Shown here: piece by piece, positions 38,667 through 49,630 of the stretch
How the letters are laid out: each line of letters opens with the position of its first letter
Position numbering within the stretch: the stretch's first letter is position 1
Origin: Woeseia sp.
GTDB lineage: Bacteria > Pseudomonadota > Gammaproteobacteria > Steroidobacterales > UBA11654
Length of the DNA stretch: 64,000 nt
Direction of reading: 5' to 3'
Assembly (NCBI GenBank): GCA_019653755.1
Contig: BPCL01000001.1
Location: 124,001-188,000, forward strand
The notes under the pieces: generated by a model
Told to the model about the DNA's origin: nothing
Seen by the model: the letters and a program-made list of their open reading frames with translations, nothing else
Databases searched by the model: none
Program-made: the position numbers and the translations under genes

Positions 38667-39789
38667 TTATGTATTTATCCTTGGAATTGCAGGGTATTGC
38701 CAGTTTTCAGGGTTATTTTTTCTAGTGACTGAAGGAATGACACAATACTTTCCATCTTCAATTAATTTGTTCCAAGCTGAGTAGTCAATTTGCCAGCCCT
38801 TATCTTTCATTTCATGCATTAAGTCCCAGTAGACTTTAATAACTGTGTCTTCGTGTTTGCCTACTATCTCTGACATTCCATCAGGACCGTATTTAGGTAC
38901 TTGGGCTTCTGCAATCACCTTATCCTCAAAGATATTCTTCAAGTTTCTTTTTAGAGCCATTTTATTCATCCATTTGTGTGTCATGAAATTCCTGAAGAAA
39001 TAGTATCTCATCATGGTTCTGGTTCGATCAATTGGTGTAGAGAACTCATAGAAACAATTGAATTTTCCCGAGCCAATAGCGCCAATCTCAACCTGACCTC
39101 TTAGAGTTTGCCCAGCAATAAAGTACTTAAGTATCGACTTTACCTTAGTGCCTTCTTCGCGAACATTGGACCATGCACCCTTACTGTATGTTGATTCTGT
39201 TTCTATAAAGGCAGTCATTCCATAATCAGTTTTTTCAACTGTATGTGGAGGAGGTTGGTACGGGTTTTCTTGATCCTCAAATCTAATGCCATGAACAATA
39301 GGTAAATGTACATAGTCTAGATTACTGAATTTTGCCAAATGAAAATTTGATTCGAAAATTACGTCATAAGGAATTACTGCGTATTGTGAATCGTCTAGTT
39401 CAGGAATATCCATAATAGGCTTAGCGCTTTCGGGGTCATCGCCTAAGAATGCCCAAATGAGTCCTTGTTTTTCTATAGTGGGATAGGCATCAACTTTTAC
39501 ACCTGGGGCAGCCGTCTGTGGGTCATCGTCACCAATTGAAGGAATCTTTGTGCATTGCCCATCACGATTAAATTGCCAACCATGAAAAGGGGGAAATAAT
39601 TTCTCCATTATCACTGATACTTCCATTAGATAGGCTGTCACCTCGATGAGGACAAGCATTGCTTAGGCAAGCAGGATTACCCTTATCGTCTCTGAAAAGA
39701 ACAAAGTCCGCACCCAGCATTTGGACATATAGAGGTTGGTCTTTTAGCTCTTCACTTCTTGCTGCAACATACCATACATTTGTATACAT
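38667..39789 (-). CDS. Rieske non-heme iron oxygenase (VanA/PaO-like), frameshifted
   Basis: Joined from 39568-39789 and 38667-39659, about 373 residues. Rieske ligands: CPHRG first, then PFHGWQF about 18 residues later. The cysteine expected just before PFHGW reads as serine (TCC) at the frameshift; a base error is plausible. The mononuclear iron site NLDYVHLPIVHG is present. Size and pattern fit the class including vanillate O-demethylase and pheophorbide a oxygenase. Electron donors are not adjacent. Start at MYTNVWYVAA, the normal N-terminus of this class. Confidence 0.82.
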
Positions 39790-39880
39790 CTTTATTTGTC
39801 CTTGTTACATTTTGATACCTTATCGAAAGCAGATAATAAGATACAATTAATTCAATCTAAAACTATAAGTGATTAAATAA

Positions 39881-41173
39881 GTGAGTCAAATCAATAATAA
39901 TAAAATAGGTCCAATCTTGCTCATGCCAGGTGTAGGAAAGATTAACGCCTTAAGTATTTTTCCTGTAGCTATGCTCAACAACTCTGTGTTTGCATTTATG
40001 AATTTCATGCAGCCTTATGTATTAGAACAGCACTTAGGTATAGCTCGAAACATACAAGGAGCTGTAACCGGATCAGTTGCGACCATGCAGGAGATTATGA
40101 TACTTCTTCTCACTGCAGTAATGGGGGCTTTGGCGGATAAGGTAGGCAGAAGACCAGTGTTTGCGATTGGATTGGTTCTTATGGCTTTGGCTTATTTCTG
40201 TTTCCCATTGATGACCAATTTTTATGAGATTTATTTTGTTAGGGCAATTTTTGCTGTAGGTGTTTCTGCTGCTTCAACAGTCCTGCTTATATATACAGGT
40301 GATTATCCACAGGAGCAATCGAGAGGAAGGTTAATCGGCATTATGGGGTTCTTCCAAGGTATTGGTGTAACAGTGACTTCATTGGTCTTGGTTAAGATGC
40401 CTTCTGTTTTTACTGAAAGAGGTTTTGACCCCATAGAATCAGGTACATACACCTTGTGGATTGGAACATTGATTTGTCTTTTGGCTGCAATTATTGTTTT
40501 TATCTTTCTCAAGCCTGGATTGCATCAAAAACAACAAAACACGTCCTCATTCAAGAAGCTGTTTACTGAGGGACTTCAAGCAGCAAGAAGTGATGCGGAT
40601 ATCCGTTTAGCATATTTTGCCTCTCTTGCAGCGAGAGGCGATTTAATAGTTGTTGGCCTCTTTACTTTCCTGTGGACACAGAATTATGCTTTAGATAACA
40701 ATATGAGCATACAGGAGGGTTATGCTAGAGGTGCAATGATTGTTCCTATTATTGCCTCGACGGTCTTGGTTACAGCTCCCATCTTCGGCTTCATTATTGA
40801 TCGTATCGGTCGCATGTATGGGATTATGATTGCTTTCTTTTTGGCTTCTCTAGGTTATACGGCAATGGGCTTTATAGATAACCCAATGTCTAACAGCATA
40901 ATACCTGTAGCCATCCTTTTAGGAATGGGAGAGGGCGCCGCCATTATTTCATCGACCGCAATGATCGGTAAAAGAGCTCCTACAGCTATTAGAGGGACTG
41001 TTTTTGGTGCATTTGCAATGTGTGGTGCTGTTGGTCAGGTTATAGCTGGAGGTGTTGGTGGGTTCTTATTTGATTACATTTATACGGGTCCGTATTTATT
41101 AATGGGCTTTCTTAATTTTACTGTGCTACTTTTAGCGATATATACTTGGTATATTAGAAAAAAAATGAGGTAG
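39881..41173 (+). CDS. MFS transporter
   Basis: A 430-residue protein with 12 hydrophobic helices and the loop 2-3 signature GALADKVGRRPVFAIG (MFS motif A). It starts with GTG, divergent from the Rieske gene across 91 bp. The second MFS protein of the cluster (41990-43324) is similar in length and in motifs around helix 1 (MGFLQPYVLNANLG versus MNFMQPYVLEQHLG), so the two are paralogues. Probably moves the cluster's substrate or product. Confidence 0.88.
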   Translation: MSQINNNKIGPILLMPGVGKINALSIFPVAMLNNSVFAFMNFMQPYVLEQHLGIARNIQGAVTGSVATMQEIMILLLTAVMGALADKVGRRPVFAIGLVLMALAYFCFPLMTNFYEIYFVRAIFAVGVSAASTVLLIYTGDYPQEQSRGRLIGIMGFFQGIGVTVTSLVLVKMPSVFTERGFDPIESGTYTLWIGTLICLLAAIIVFIFLKPGLHQKQQNTSSFKKLFTEGLQAARSDADIRLAYFASLAARGDLIVVGLFTFLWTQNYALDNNMSIQEGYARGAMIVPIIASTVLVTAPIFGFIIDRIGRMYGIMIAFFLASLGYTAMGFIDNPMSNSIIPVAILLGMGEGAAIISSTAMIGKRAPTAIRGTVFGAFAMCGAVGQVIAGGVGGFLFDYIYTGPYLLMGFLNFTVLLLAIYTWYIRKKMR

Positions 41174-41986
41174 ATGATGGCTAGCGTGGTAATTACAGGA
41201 AGCACTAAAGGAGTTGGCAGAGGACTTGCCAATGAGTTCGCACGCCTGGGACATAATGTGGTGATAAGCAGTAGAAGTGAAGATGATATTGTAAAGGCCA
41301 CGAAAGAGATGAATAAAAAATCTGAGGGTACTGTGATTGGTCAAGTCTGTGATATTTCTGATAAGAGACAAATTGAAGCCCTTTGGGAATTAGCAAAAAG
41401 TGAATTCGGGCAAGTTGATTATTGGATTAATAATGCCGGTTATGCATCAGGTCAAAACCCTGTTCATAAAGTTCCTGAAAGTCTTATTAATACGATGATA
41501 AATACCAACTCTATAGGGACTTTATTTTGTTCTCAAGTGGCCATAAATGGATTCAGAGCCCAAGGGAGTGGAAATTTATACAACATGTTGGGCGGCAGTT
41601 TTGATGGGAAATTCTTAACCCCTGGTATGGGAGTATATAGTTCGACTAAAGCTAGCATCAATATACTCACAAAGTATTTAATTACAGAGAATAAAAAAAC
41701 AGGTATCACCATAGGTTCAATTAGCCCTGGAGTTTTGGTAACTGAAAACTGGTTGAATGAACAAAAGAGATTAACAAGCGAGGAGTGGGCCAATATCAGA
41801 CCAATGGTAAGCATCATTTGTGATCATGTGGAGACTGCCACACCCTGGATAGTAGAGGAAATACTAAAGAACAAAAAGAGCGGCAAAAGAATTGCTTGGA
41901 TGCCTACTTATAGGCTTGCGTGGAGGTTTATACAGGCTAAAATCTTGGGTAGAAAGAGGGATATTTTTACTAGATACGGACTATAG
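41174..41986 (+). CDS. SDR resembling chlorophyll-b-reductase-like (NOL/NYC1-type) proteins
   Basis: A 270-residue short-chain dehydrogenase with VVITGSTKGVGRGLA, DYWINNAGYA and catalytic YSSTK. The stretches ITGSTKGVGRGLANEF and DYWINNAGYASGQNP, and an extended C-terminal tail, remind me of the bacterial relatives of plant chlorophyll b reductase; this is from memory and does not show that it acts on chlorophyll. Starts directly after the MFS stop. Confidence 0.8.
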   Translation: MMASVVITGSTKGVGRGLANEFARLGHNVVISSRSEDDIVKATKEMNKKSEGTVIGQVCDISDKRQIEALWELAKSEFGQVDYWINNAGYASGQNPVHKVPESLINTMINTNSIGTLFCSQVAINGFRAQGSGNLYNMLGGSFDGKFLTPGMGVYSSTKASINILTKYLITENKKTGITIGSISPGVLVTENWLNEQKRLTSEEWANIRPMVSIICDHVETATPWIVEEILKNKKSGKRIAWMPTYRLAWRFIQAKILGRKRDIFTRYGL

Positions 41987-41989
41987 TCC

Positions 41990-43324
41990 TTAGGCTTTCA
42001 TTACTTCAGTATTTGGTTCTCTATCTCCTGGGGCAAAAATTCTTACACCTATAGCTCCGAGCATAATGAAAACCTGAGACATACCAACAATAATAAATGG
42101 CCAGTTTGGCCCCCAAGCATCAAACACACGTCCACCAATACCTTGGGTGAGCATGATTCCAAAAGCACCAAACAAACCTATCATCCCCATAATTGATCCT
42201 CGATTCTGTGGCGTAGCCTCCTGACCAGATAAACCGATTGATACAGAGATTGATGTTGCTGAACCCACACTGAGTAGGGCAAAAAATGGTAAATTAACAT
42301 AATCAAGAGGCGAGGAGACAAAATACATAGACATATAACCACTTGCACATAAACCCATTGATACAGCTGTGGCTGTGACTCTATTAACTCTATCGAAAAA
42401 GAAGCCCCATGAAAAATGAGTAAAAATCCCGACCGTCAACATAAAGCCGAAAAGAAGACCTGCCTTTGCCAATGATTCTGCTGGTGTTAATCCTAGGCTT
42501 ATGCCAGATTGAACAGCCCATAATGAAATAAAAGTACCTTTTAGAGTAAGATCAGCTCTTGCTTCTAGAGAGACTAAATATGCAAGCATTATCCTTGGGT
42601 TTTTAGCTTCGGATAAACCATTTGTAAGTAAATCTAGGAACTTTACCTCTTTATTGTCTGCTGAGGCTTTTGTGAGAACTGGTCCATCAAACCCTTTAAA
42701 GAATATGTATGTTGATAACAAGCAAGCACTAGTTAATACCCAATAAGCAGCTTGGCCGGCCAACCTAGCATCTGTGCCATTGCTCATTAGATAAGCGGGT
42801 AACTGTGATAGACCAAGAGTAACCATCAGGATACCTATATTATTGAAAACGTTACCGGTCCCGATAAGTTTGCCTCTGCAATGATTTTCAGGAATATCAG
42901 TTGTTATAGCTGATAGTGTAGTGGCTGTTGATGCAACTCCAACAGCCCAAATACCTCTATAGATATAGAGTTCATTTATTGTGTCTGCGGTAGGATATAA
43001 AGCAAACCCTAAACCAAGTAAGAGCACTCCTACTGTTAAAACAGGAACTCGTCCAATTCTGTCCGATAAGGAGCCAAAAGGTTTTATAAGTAGAATGGTC
43101 ACAATTTCACTTACAACTCCCAGGTTCCCTGAAACAAGACCTTGCTGACCCCTTATTATTCCTAGATTTGCATTGAGAACATAGGGCTGAAGAAAGCCCA
43201 TTGCAGATAGGAGGGCAATACTTACCAGTGAGGCATAAAGATAAGTGTAAAAGTTCTTGTAACTAATCCCTGGAGATAGATCGTAGATCCATAGCCTTAA
43301 AGATTTTATTGATTCTGATGTCAT
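41990..43324 (-). CDS. MFS transporter (paralogue of the 39.9-kb gene)
   Basis: A 444-residue protein with 12 hydrophobic helices and motif A FGSLSDRIGRVPVLTVG. It is convergent with the SDR gene (3 bp) and its ATG shares one base with the stop of the TauD-like gene, hence coupled to it. Probably imports or exports the TauD-like enzyme's compound. Confidence 0.88.
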   Translation of the reverse strand: MTSESIKSLRLWIYDLSPGISYKNFYTYLYASLVSIALLSAMGFLQPYVLNANLGIIRGQQGLVSGNLGVVSEIVTILLIKPFGSLSDRIGRVPVLTVGVLLLGLGFALYPTADTINELYIYRGIWAVGVASTATTLSAITTDIPENHCRGKLIGTGNVFNNIGILMVTLGLSQLPAYLMSNGTDARLAGQAAYWVLTSACLLSTYIFFKGFDGPVLTKASADNKEVKFLDLLTNGLSEAKNPRIMLAYLVSLEARADLTLKGTFISLWAVQSGISLGLTPAESLAKAGLLFGFMLTVGIFTHFSWGFFFDRVNRVTATAVSMGLCASGYMSMYFVSSPLDYVNLPFFALLSVGSATSISVSIGLSGQEATPQNRGSIMGMIGLFGAFGIMLTQGIGGRVFDAWGPNWPFIIVGMSQVFIMLGAIGVRIFAPGDREPNTEVMKA

Positions 43325-44159
43325 TAATAGGGCTTATGAGTACCATCAACCGTTAGCCTGTGCATTACTCTGAGGCTACTATAATCACCTACAGCAAAAT
43401 GCTGAGTAATCTGGTTATCCCAAAATGCAATTGAGTTTTTTTCCCAGATAAAACGACACTGAAAATTTGGATTGTGTAAGTGTTTATAGAGAAACTCTAA
43501 GATAGCATCACTTTCGTTTATATTAAGTCCTTTAATGTGGGATGTAAAAATCTCATTAACATAGATTAATTTTTTGCCAGTTTCTGGATGAGTTCTAATA
43601 ATAGGATGTTCGATAGGAGGTAATTTTTCATTCATAATATTAAATCTTTTCAGTGAATTACCATCCAATAATTCATCGTGTGTAATGGTTTTTACTATGG
43701 AATGAACTGCCTTTAATTTAGATAAAAATTTCTTCATGTAATCCGATAGTTCTTGATAGGCTAGGGCAGCATTTAAGAACATGGTATTACCACCACTTTC
43801 AGGATTTTTTGTGCCTTTAGGATCCTGCATATGGAGGTTTTTTTGTATAAGTCATATCTGAATGCCATACAGCTGAGTTTCTAGTCATAGGTCCGGGACC
43901 GGTTTCCAAGCTAGCTAATTCTATGATTTCAGGAGGGCCTTTAAGTTTTGGAATTAGGGATGTATTTCTAGGGCCAAAGTTTTTTCCAAAATTAATGAAT
44001 TGTTGAGAGGTTATATCCTGATCTCTAAAGAATACTACGTGATACTTATTAATAGCATCTTTAATAAGAGAGAGGTTTTAGTAGATAATTTTCTCCCAAG
44101 GTTGATATTTAGTATTTCAGCCCTAGAGCTTCAGTGTAGGGTTTTTTTTTTACTGCCAT
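43324..44159 (-). CDS. TauD/TfdA-type dioxygenase, several frameshifts
   Basis: The track shows only the last 168 residues (43324-43830). Reading upstream in all frames restores the N-terminal half: MAVKKKPYTEALG, KYHVVFFRDQDITSQQF, and the iron-site WHSDMTY. The distal iron and 2-oxoglutarate residues are in QHFAVGDYSSLRVMHRL. The whole is about 278 residues, normal for TauD/TfdA 2-oxoglutarate-dependent dioxygenases. At least three indels are needed, two of them loss of a G from GGGG (near 44120 and 44095), plus one near 43830. The start ATG at 44159 gives the family's usual N-terminus. Confidence 0.75.
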
Positions 44160-44890
44160 TTGAATGTTATTTTATCTATTTTTGAAGAAATAGGGCATTT
44201 TTATAGTTTTGAGAGGTATAAGTTCTAAATCTGCATTTTTTAATTTAGGGGTATCTTTAGTTCAAAATGACGTGAAAAAGAGTTTTTATATGACGATTTT
44301 CATATTAATTTTTGTTGGTATTTTCGTAGGGCGATTTTATGAATTTCAAATTTTTAAGAAATTTTAGAATTCTCTAAAAGTTATTATTTGGAAATATCTA
44401 AAAATAGTAAATTTTTTCAAATAAAAAAATAAACATTAATAAGTATCTATAAAAAATGAAATATAGATATATATTCTAATATAAGTATAAAAACTTTACA
44501 TAATATATATTATACGCATATAATTCATAAAATAAGGCTTACATAAGCCCACTATTCTTATAAATAAAGGGTTTAATTAGGGTTTTAAGGGTTTTAGGGA
44601 GTCTTTTACTAGTGTTTATAATGATTTATTGTGCCCGGGTTTTGGGTATAAAGGGTTTATTTTGTGCTATATGGACACTTTTAGCTCAAAATAGCTGTAA
44701 ATACTTTTTTGTAAGTTTAAAGGTATTGCTCCACATTTTCATAAATTACCCCTTTTTAGAAATTTCAAAAGATAACTAAGTGCTTGATTATGATAAAATT
44801 AACCTATTAAAGTGTTTATATTATTTGTCTGCAAAACATAATGAGAAGCAATCATTAAAATTAGAACTTAATCAAAAAATTTTTTAATAA
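44160..44890. other. 731-bp AT-rich gene-free stretch
   Basis: I see no supported gene here. The core (about 44370-44530) is almost pure A/T with TATATA tracts. At 44568-44599 there is a degenerate run of GGGTTTA/AGGGTTTTA units, and GGCTTACATAAGCC at 44537 is a short palindrome. The divergent TauD-like gene and the ligase gene must take their promoters from this region. A 31-codon open frame (GTG 44272 to 44367) with one hydrophobic segment exists but lacks support. Confidence 0.5.
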
Positions 44891-46749
44891 ATGAGTAATC
44901 AAGATCCAAAAATTTTGGAAAACATCAAAACTAGTAAGTTTCTTAGAGGAAGCTTCATTGGCCTATGAAATGGCTCCCCTATTATTGATGATGATCTTAC
45001 GATCATATTTATTTAGCAGAACTGCGAAAACGAAACCTGAGCACCCTTTTTAAAAAAAATTGAAGAAGAGCCTGATTTTGGCACAGGCAGATTAAGACAC
45101 TCAGAACCAATGCTCAGTATTGAAAAATCATACTCGTAGAAGAGACTCAAAAATGGGTGAATAGGGTTTTAAAAGAAGCAAATAAACAAACCATAGATTC
45201 AGATGAGATTCGCGTAATTGCCACTGCAAAATTAGACGGACTAGCTGCGGTATATCGTGAGGATGGACTTTTAGCCACTCGCGGTGAGGACTCATGGGAA
45301 TGATATTACTTCTTGTTTTGATAAAGGCGTGGTTAATTCGGGAAAGGTACCCCTGGGGTTGGTGACTGGGGATGACCCCAGATTATTTTGAAAAAAATCT
45401 AAAAAATTGGGTTACGCTCATCCCGAAATATTTGTGTTGGAGTGGGCAACTCAGATGAGGTCAAAGAGGATTTTATCGAAGCACTTAAAGATGGAGCAGT
45501 CCGTTTTTTCCCCTACTCCACAATGGATGCTGGGAAGGAAGTTTTAATGAACTCATTGATAATCATGAACAGATTCAACAGAAAGGTTTTGGAATCCTGC
45601 GAATACCCAACAGACGGAGTTGTTGTTGAAATTACACATATTTTCTAAAGACCAGCTTGGCTCAACGAGCCATCATCATCGCTGGCAATTGCTCTTAAAC
45701 AGCGTTCTGAGACCAAGCAAACCACTGTCATCAATATTGTTTGGCAAACCAAAAGAACTGGGCGTGTTACCCCGGTTCTGGAAGTCGAGCCTATTGAGCT
45801 ATCGGGGGCAAATGTATCGAGAGTAACAGCCCACCATGCAGGTAATGTTAAAGCACTAAAACTTGGTAAAGGAGCTGTTATTTCCGTTGAGCGTTCCGGT
45901 GAAGTTATTCCTAAGATTGTAGATGTTATAAAAGCAGCTTCTAAAACAAAGATTGCTAATACATGTTCTTCTTGTGGCCAGGAATTGACATGGCATCGTG
46001 ATTTTCTAGTGTGTACAAATCACTCTGAATGCCCTGCCCAGATGGAAAACACACTCGAACACTTTTTTAAGATTCATGGACAGGTCGATGGATTTGGTTC
46101 CAAGAGTATTAAAAAATTAGTTGCTGGAGGTATCGATACATTAGAGAAGATTTATGCTTCAAACGAGGAGGATTTTCAAAGTATTGGGTTTGGTCCTGGC
46201 CAATCAAAGAATCTAAGAAGAGAGTTGGATCGATCCTTGAGTGTTGAAACTGAGGATTGGCGTTTTCTCGGAGCGTTTGGGATTCCTCAATTAGGGAAAG
46301 GCGATTCAAGACGTTTACTTGAACATATGCGTATTGAAGAACTTGACAAGATAACCCAAGAAGAAATTATGGCAATAGAAGGATTTGCAGAAATTTCATC
46401 AGCAGATATCGTCCAGGGTTTATCCAAGCGATGGCCTACAATTCGATATATGCTTGGTCTTGGGTTCAACCTTATCCAAACACCATTGCTTTCTGAAACA
46501 AAGACTATTAACTCCCCTATAAGCGGTATGAAGCTTATCTTTACTGGAAAAATGGTGTTTGGATCAAGGGATGAGATGAAAAAAAATGCACTGCAACTTG
46601 GAGCTAAGGTACAAAGTTCGGTTTCCTCGAAAACAGATCTTTTAATATGTGGAGAAAAAGTAGGACCAGCAAAGATAGCTAAAGCTGAGAATCTAGGTGT
46701 TCGTGTTATTAGCGAGGCAGATTACAATTCTTTACTCGCTGGAGACTAA
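44891..46749 (+). pseudogene. NAD-dependent DNA ligase (LigA-like), many frameshifts
   Basis: Pieces in all three forward frames assemble into an about 620-residue LigA-like protein. In order: N-terminal domain (LAYEMAPPIID, RLRHSEPMLSIEKSYS), adenylation motif ATAKLDGLAA with the catalytic lysine, OB-fold (GNVKALKLGKGAVISVERSGEVIPK), Cys4 zinc finger (CSSCGQ to CTNHSECPAQ), helix-hairpin-helix (VDGFGSKSIKKLV, GFGPGQSKNLRREL) and BRCT domain (GMKLIFTGKMVFGSRDEM). From 45985 on the frame is clean. Upstream there are at least six shifts, some not in homopolymers (CGCGGTGAGGACTCA lacks two bases against the expected DGLTGND). It is either a decayed accessory ligase or a poorly sequenced gene. 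Shorter than typical LigA (about 670). Confidence 0.75.
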
Positions 46750-48220
46750 TTATCTTCAAGCACTTCTTTTAGTTTAGGTTTCGTAATTTTGCCCATCGAA
46801 TTTTTGGGAAGGTTTTTCATTACGATCACTCTTCTTGGTATTTTATAGTCCGACAAGTAACTAGAGCACCAGGCTTGGATTTCCTCTGATTGAATTATCT
46901 CTTCCTTAATCACTACAGCTGCAGCAACGATTTCTCCCCATTTATCATCTGGTATACCCACAACAGCACACTCTTTTATCTCAGGATTTCTTAGGAGAAC
47001 ATCTTCTATCTCTAGAGCTGAGATCTTGTATCCTCCCGATTTAATAATATCCACAGAATCTCTGCCTAAGATCTTGTAATAGCCTTTTTCAAGCATGACA
47101 ACATCGCCTGTTGCAAACCAACCGTTTTTAAATGATTCTTTAGTTTTATCAGCAAGATTTAAATAGCCTTGGAAGACCTGAGGTCCTTTAATTAATAATT
47201 GCCCTGCTTCGCCTTCACTATTTATTGTGACTCCATTATCATCTTCTAGCCTCACTTCAACTCCCGGAAGAGGAACTCCTACTGATCCTGGTCTTCTTTC
47301 ACCGTTGAGTTTATTTGAAAGTGCCATACCAACTTCTGTCATCCCGTACCTTTCAAGAAGTTCTTGTCCTGTTAGTTCTTTCCATTTTTTATGTATTTCT
47401 GGAGCCAGAGCTGCAGAACCTGACATCATTAACCTCATCTTCTTAAAACCTTCAAAAAGGTCTTTATTATTGGAGTTTTCTAATTCTTCTATGAGTGAGA
47501 AGTAAATAGTTGGAACAGCTGTAAAAACACTAAAATTTTTTGAAGCAACTTGATTGCAAACTTTCTCAGCTTCAAATGAACCTAACATTGTCACTTTAGC
47601 TCCAACATAAAGTGGGCAAGAAAGGGAATTAATAATTCCATGAATATGATGCAATGGAAGAAAAAGAGGTATGTGATCATCTTTGGTCCATTCCCAAGCT
47701 TTAACTAATGCCGTTATTTGTGATTCGACATTCTTGTGTGTCGAGATAACACCTTTAGGTTTGCTGGTAGTGCCACTGGTATAGAGAATCATAGCTTTTC
47801 TGTCTGGTAAGATTTCAGGAAGCTTGTTTATTACTTGGGAATTAAAGTCCTCCAGATGCTTAACCTCCAGTCCTTCTTTGTTGGGTAAATGTTGTTTTGC
47901 ATCACATGACTTAGAGGAAATAATAAGTTTTATATTGCAGTCAGAAATACAGTGTTTTAGCTCATTCTCTTTTGCTGAAAGGCTCAAAGGAACAGCAATA
48001 CCCCCTGCCTTCCATATACCCCAAAGTGAAGGATATAGTCAATATCGGGGTTCATCAGCAGACCTATCTTTTCTTCCATTAAATCTGGTTTATCATCCAG
48101 TAAAGATGAAGCTATCAAATCTGATTGTTCTATTAGATAGGAATATGAGAATTGCTTATTATTAGACTCTATGGCAATTCGTTCCTTAAAAGAATCTATT
48201 TGTTTAAATATGTTTAACAT
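46746..48220 (-). CDS. Malonyl-CoA synthetase-like AMP-forming ligase (ACSF3/MatB-type), frameshifted
   Basis: Joined from 47984-48220 and 46746-47987, about 491 residues. ATP-binding loop LYTSGTTSKPKGVISTHKN, PLHHIHGIINSLSCPLYVGA, MSGSAALAPEIHKKW, LLERYGMTEVGMALS and GWFATGDVV, then IKSGGYKISALEIE and the catalytic lysine in NSMGKITKPKL. These segments are strikingly like ACSF3/MatB malonyl-CoA synthetases, which make malonyl-CoA from malonate; methylmalonate is an alternative. The break is near 47990. Its product could supply the FabH-like enzyme further upstream, which is inference. It overlaps the ligase gene end by 4 bp. Confidence 0.82.
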
Positions 48221-48236
48221 TGCTTATTTGTTTGCT

Positions 48237-49630
48237 TTAAGAGTAATTAAAAATACGATGATACCTTTTAGCAAAGGACACCACTTTTAAGTCGTCGCCC
48301 TGCTTGCCAATTATTTGCATTCCCATTGGTAACCCATGTTTATTGAAGCCAATTGGGACTGACATTGTTGGCAAACCAAGAAGGCTTGCTAAGATAACTA
48401 CTTCCATCCACCGATGATAGGTATCCATACTATAGCCTGCTATTTGATCGGGGTATTCTAATGACTTATCAAATGGGAAAACTTGTGCAGAAGGAATTGC
48501 AAGAAAATCATATTTCATAAATAATTTCTCCACGACAATATTGCATTCATTCCTCTGATCAAGAGATGCCTCAATATCTTTGGATTTTAAGCCCCTACCC
48601 TTTTCGTATTCCCATCTAACTGGTAGACCTAATTCCTCGTTCATCTCTAATTTCATTTCTGTCAAATAATCAAAAATATTTTTTGCACGAAGCGTTGTCC
48701 AACTATCCCATAACATATTTGTATTAATGTCTGACACTAGACTTGAGACATGCATCTGAGTTTTATCTAACTCTTTTAACTTTTTTTCACAAAGATCCAT
48801 TATTCCTGCTTCAAATTTATATGACCCATTCATGTTTGAAAGCCATCCTATTTTGATTTCAGAAAAATCATGATCACTCTCTTTTCTAAACGAGAATTCA
48901 GATCTATGGAGAATGGGTCTAAGGGGTGTTTACCGGATACAGCATCTAGGAATAGAGCCATATCATCAGGGGTTCTTGTTAGGCAACCAGGTGTAGATAA
49001 CAGGGGAAATTGTTTATCTATTTTCATGATTCGGTATTCTGGAATTAAGCCTGGTGTGGGTCTAAAACCATAAAGATTTGAGTACGCGGCTGGATTTCTG
49101 CACGAACCCATCATGTCTGAACCGTCAGCAAAGGGAAGCAAAGAATCTCCCACTGCTGAAGCAGCTCCTCCACTTGAGCCACCAGCTGTTTTTGTGTGAT
49201 CAAAAATATTAGATGTGGGACCAAACAATTTATTTGTGGTGTGCGAACCTAGTCCTAATTCAGGTGTGTTCGTCTTTCCTATTATGATGGCTCCATGTTT
49301 TATCAACCGATCGACCATTATCGAGTTTTTTGATGGCAGGTTATTGTTATACTTTTTTAGACCATATGTGGTCGGTAGACCTTCTGCATCTGTAAGATCT
49401 TTAATTGCCATTGGCAGACCAAATAATAGTGATTTAGTATTTTCATTGCTTTGTTTTAAATGTTTAACCTCATCCCTGATCAGATCTTCATCTTTAAGCG
49501 AAACAATAGCGTTTAAGACTGGGTTCAGTTTTTTTATTCGATTAAGGTAAAATTCTGTAACTTCCTCAGCTTTTATTTTCTTTGAAAGAATGTTTGAAAC
49601 AATGTCTTGGACAGATAGACTTTCAAGCAT
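48237..49630 (-). CDS. Amidase (amidase-signature family), frameshifted
   Basis: Joined from 48848-49630 and 48237-48833, about 464 residues, the family norm. The Ser-cisSer-Lys triad is visible: lysine in MAIKDLTDAEG, cis-serine and nucleophile in the glycine/serine-rich GGSSGGAASAVG and GSDMMGSCRNPA. It hydrolyses an amide bond; the substrate is not predictable from sequence. The break is near 48840. Its start directly abuts the stop of the iron alcohol dehydrogenase, so it is in the same operon. Confidence 0.88.

Noticed and set aside
44209-44367. Short open frame with one hydrophobic segment (GIFVGRFYEFQIF) in the AT island
   Set aside because: It begins with TTG or GTG, lacks a ribosome-binding site and is in AT-rich DNA, where such frames arise by chance. 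Not supported as a gene.
44568-44599. Telomere-like GGGTTTA/AGGGTTTTA runs
   Set aside because: The units are irregular and few, in a bacterial context; treated as simple AT/G-run sequence.
45442-45826. Two separate 68-residue forward ORFs
   Set aside because: They are fragments of the LigA-like gene in different frames, not independent genes.
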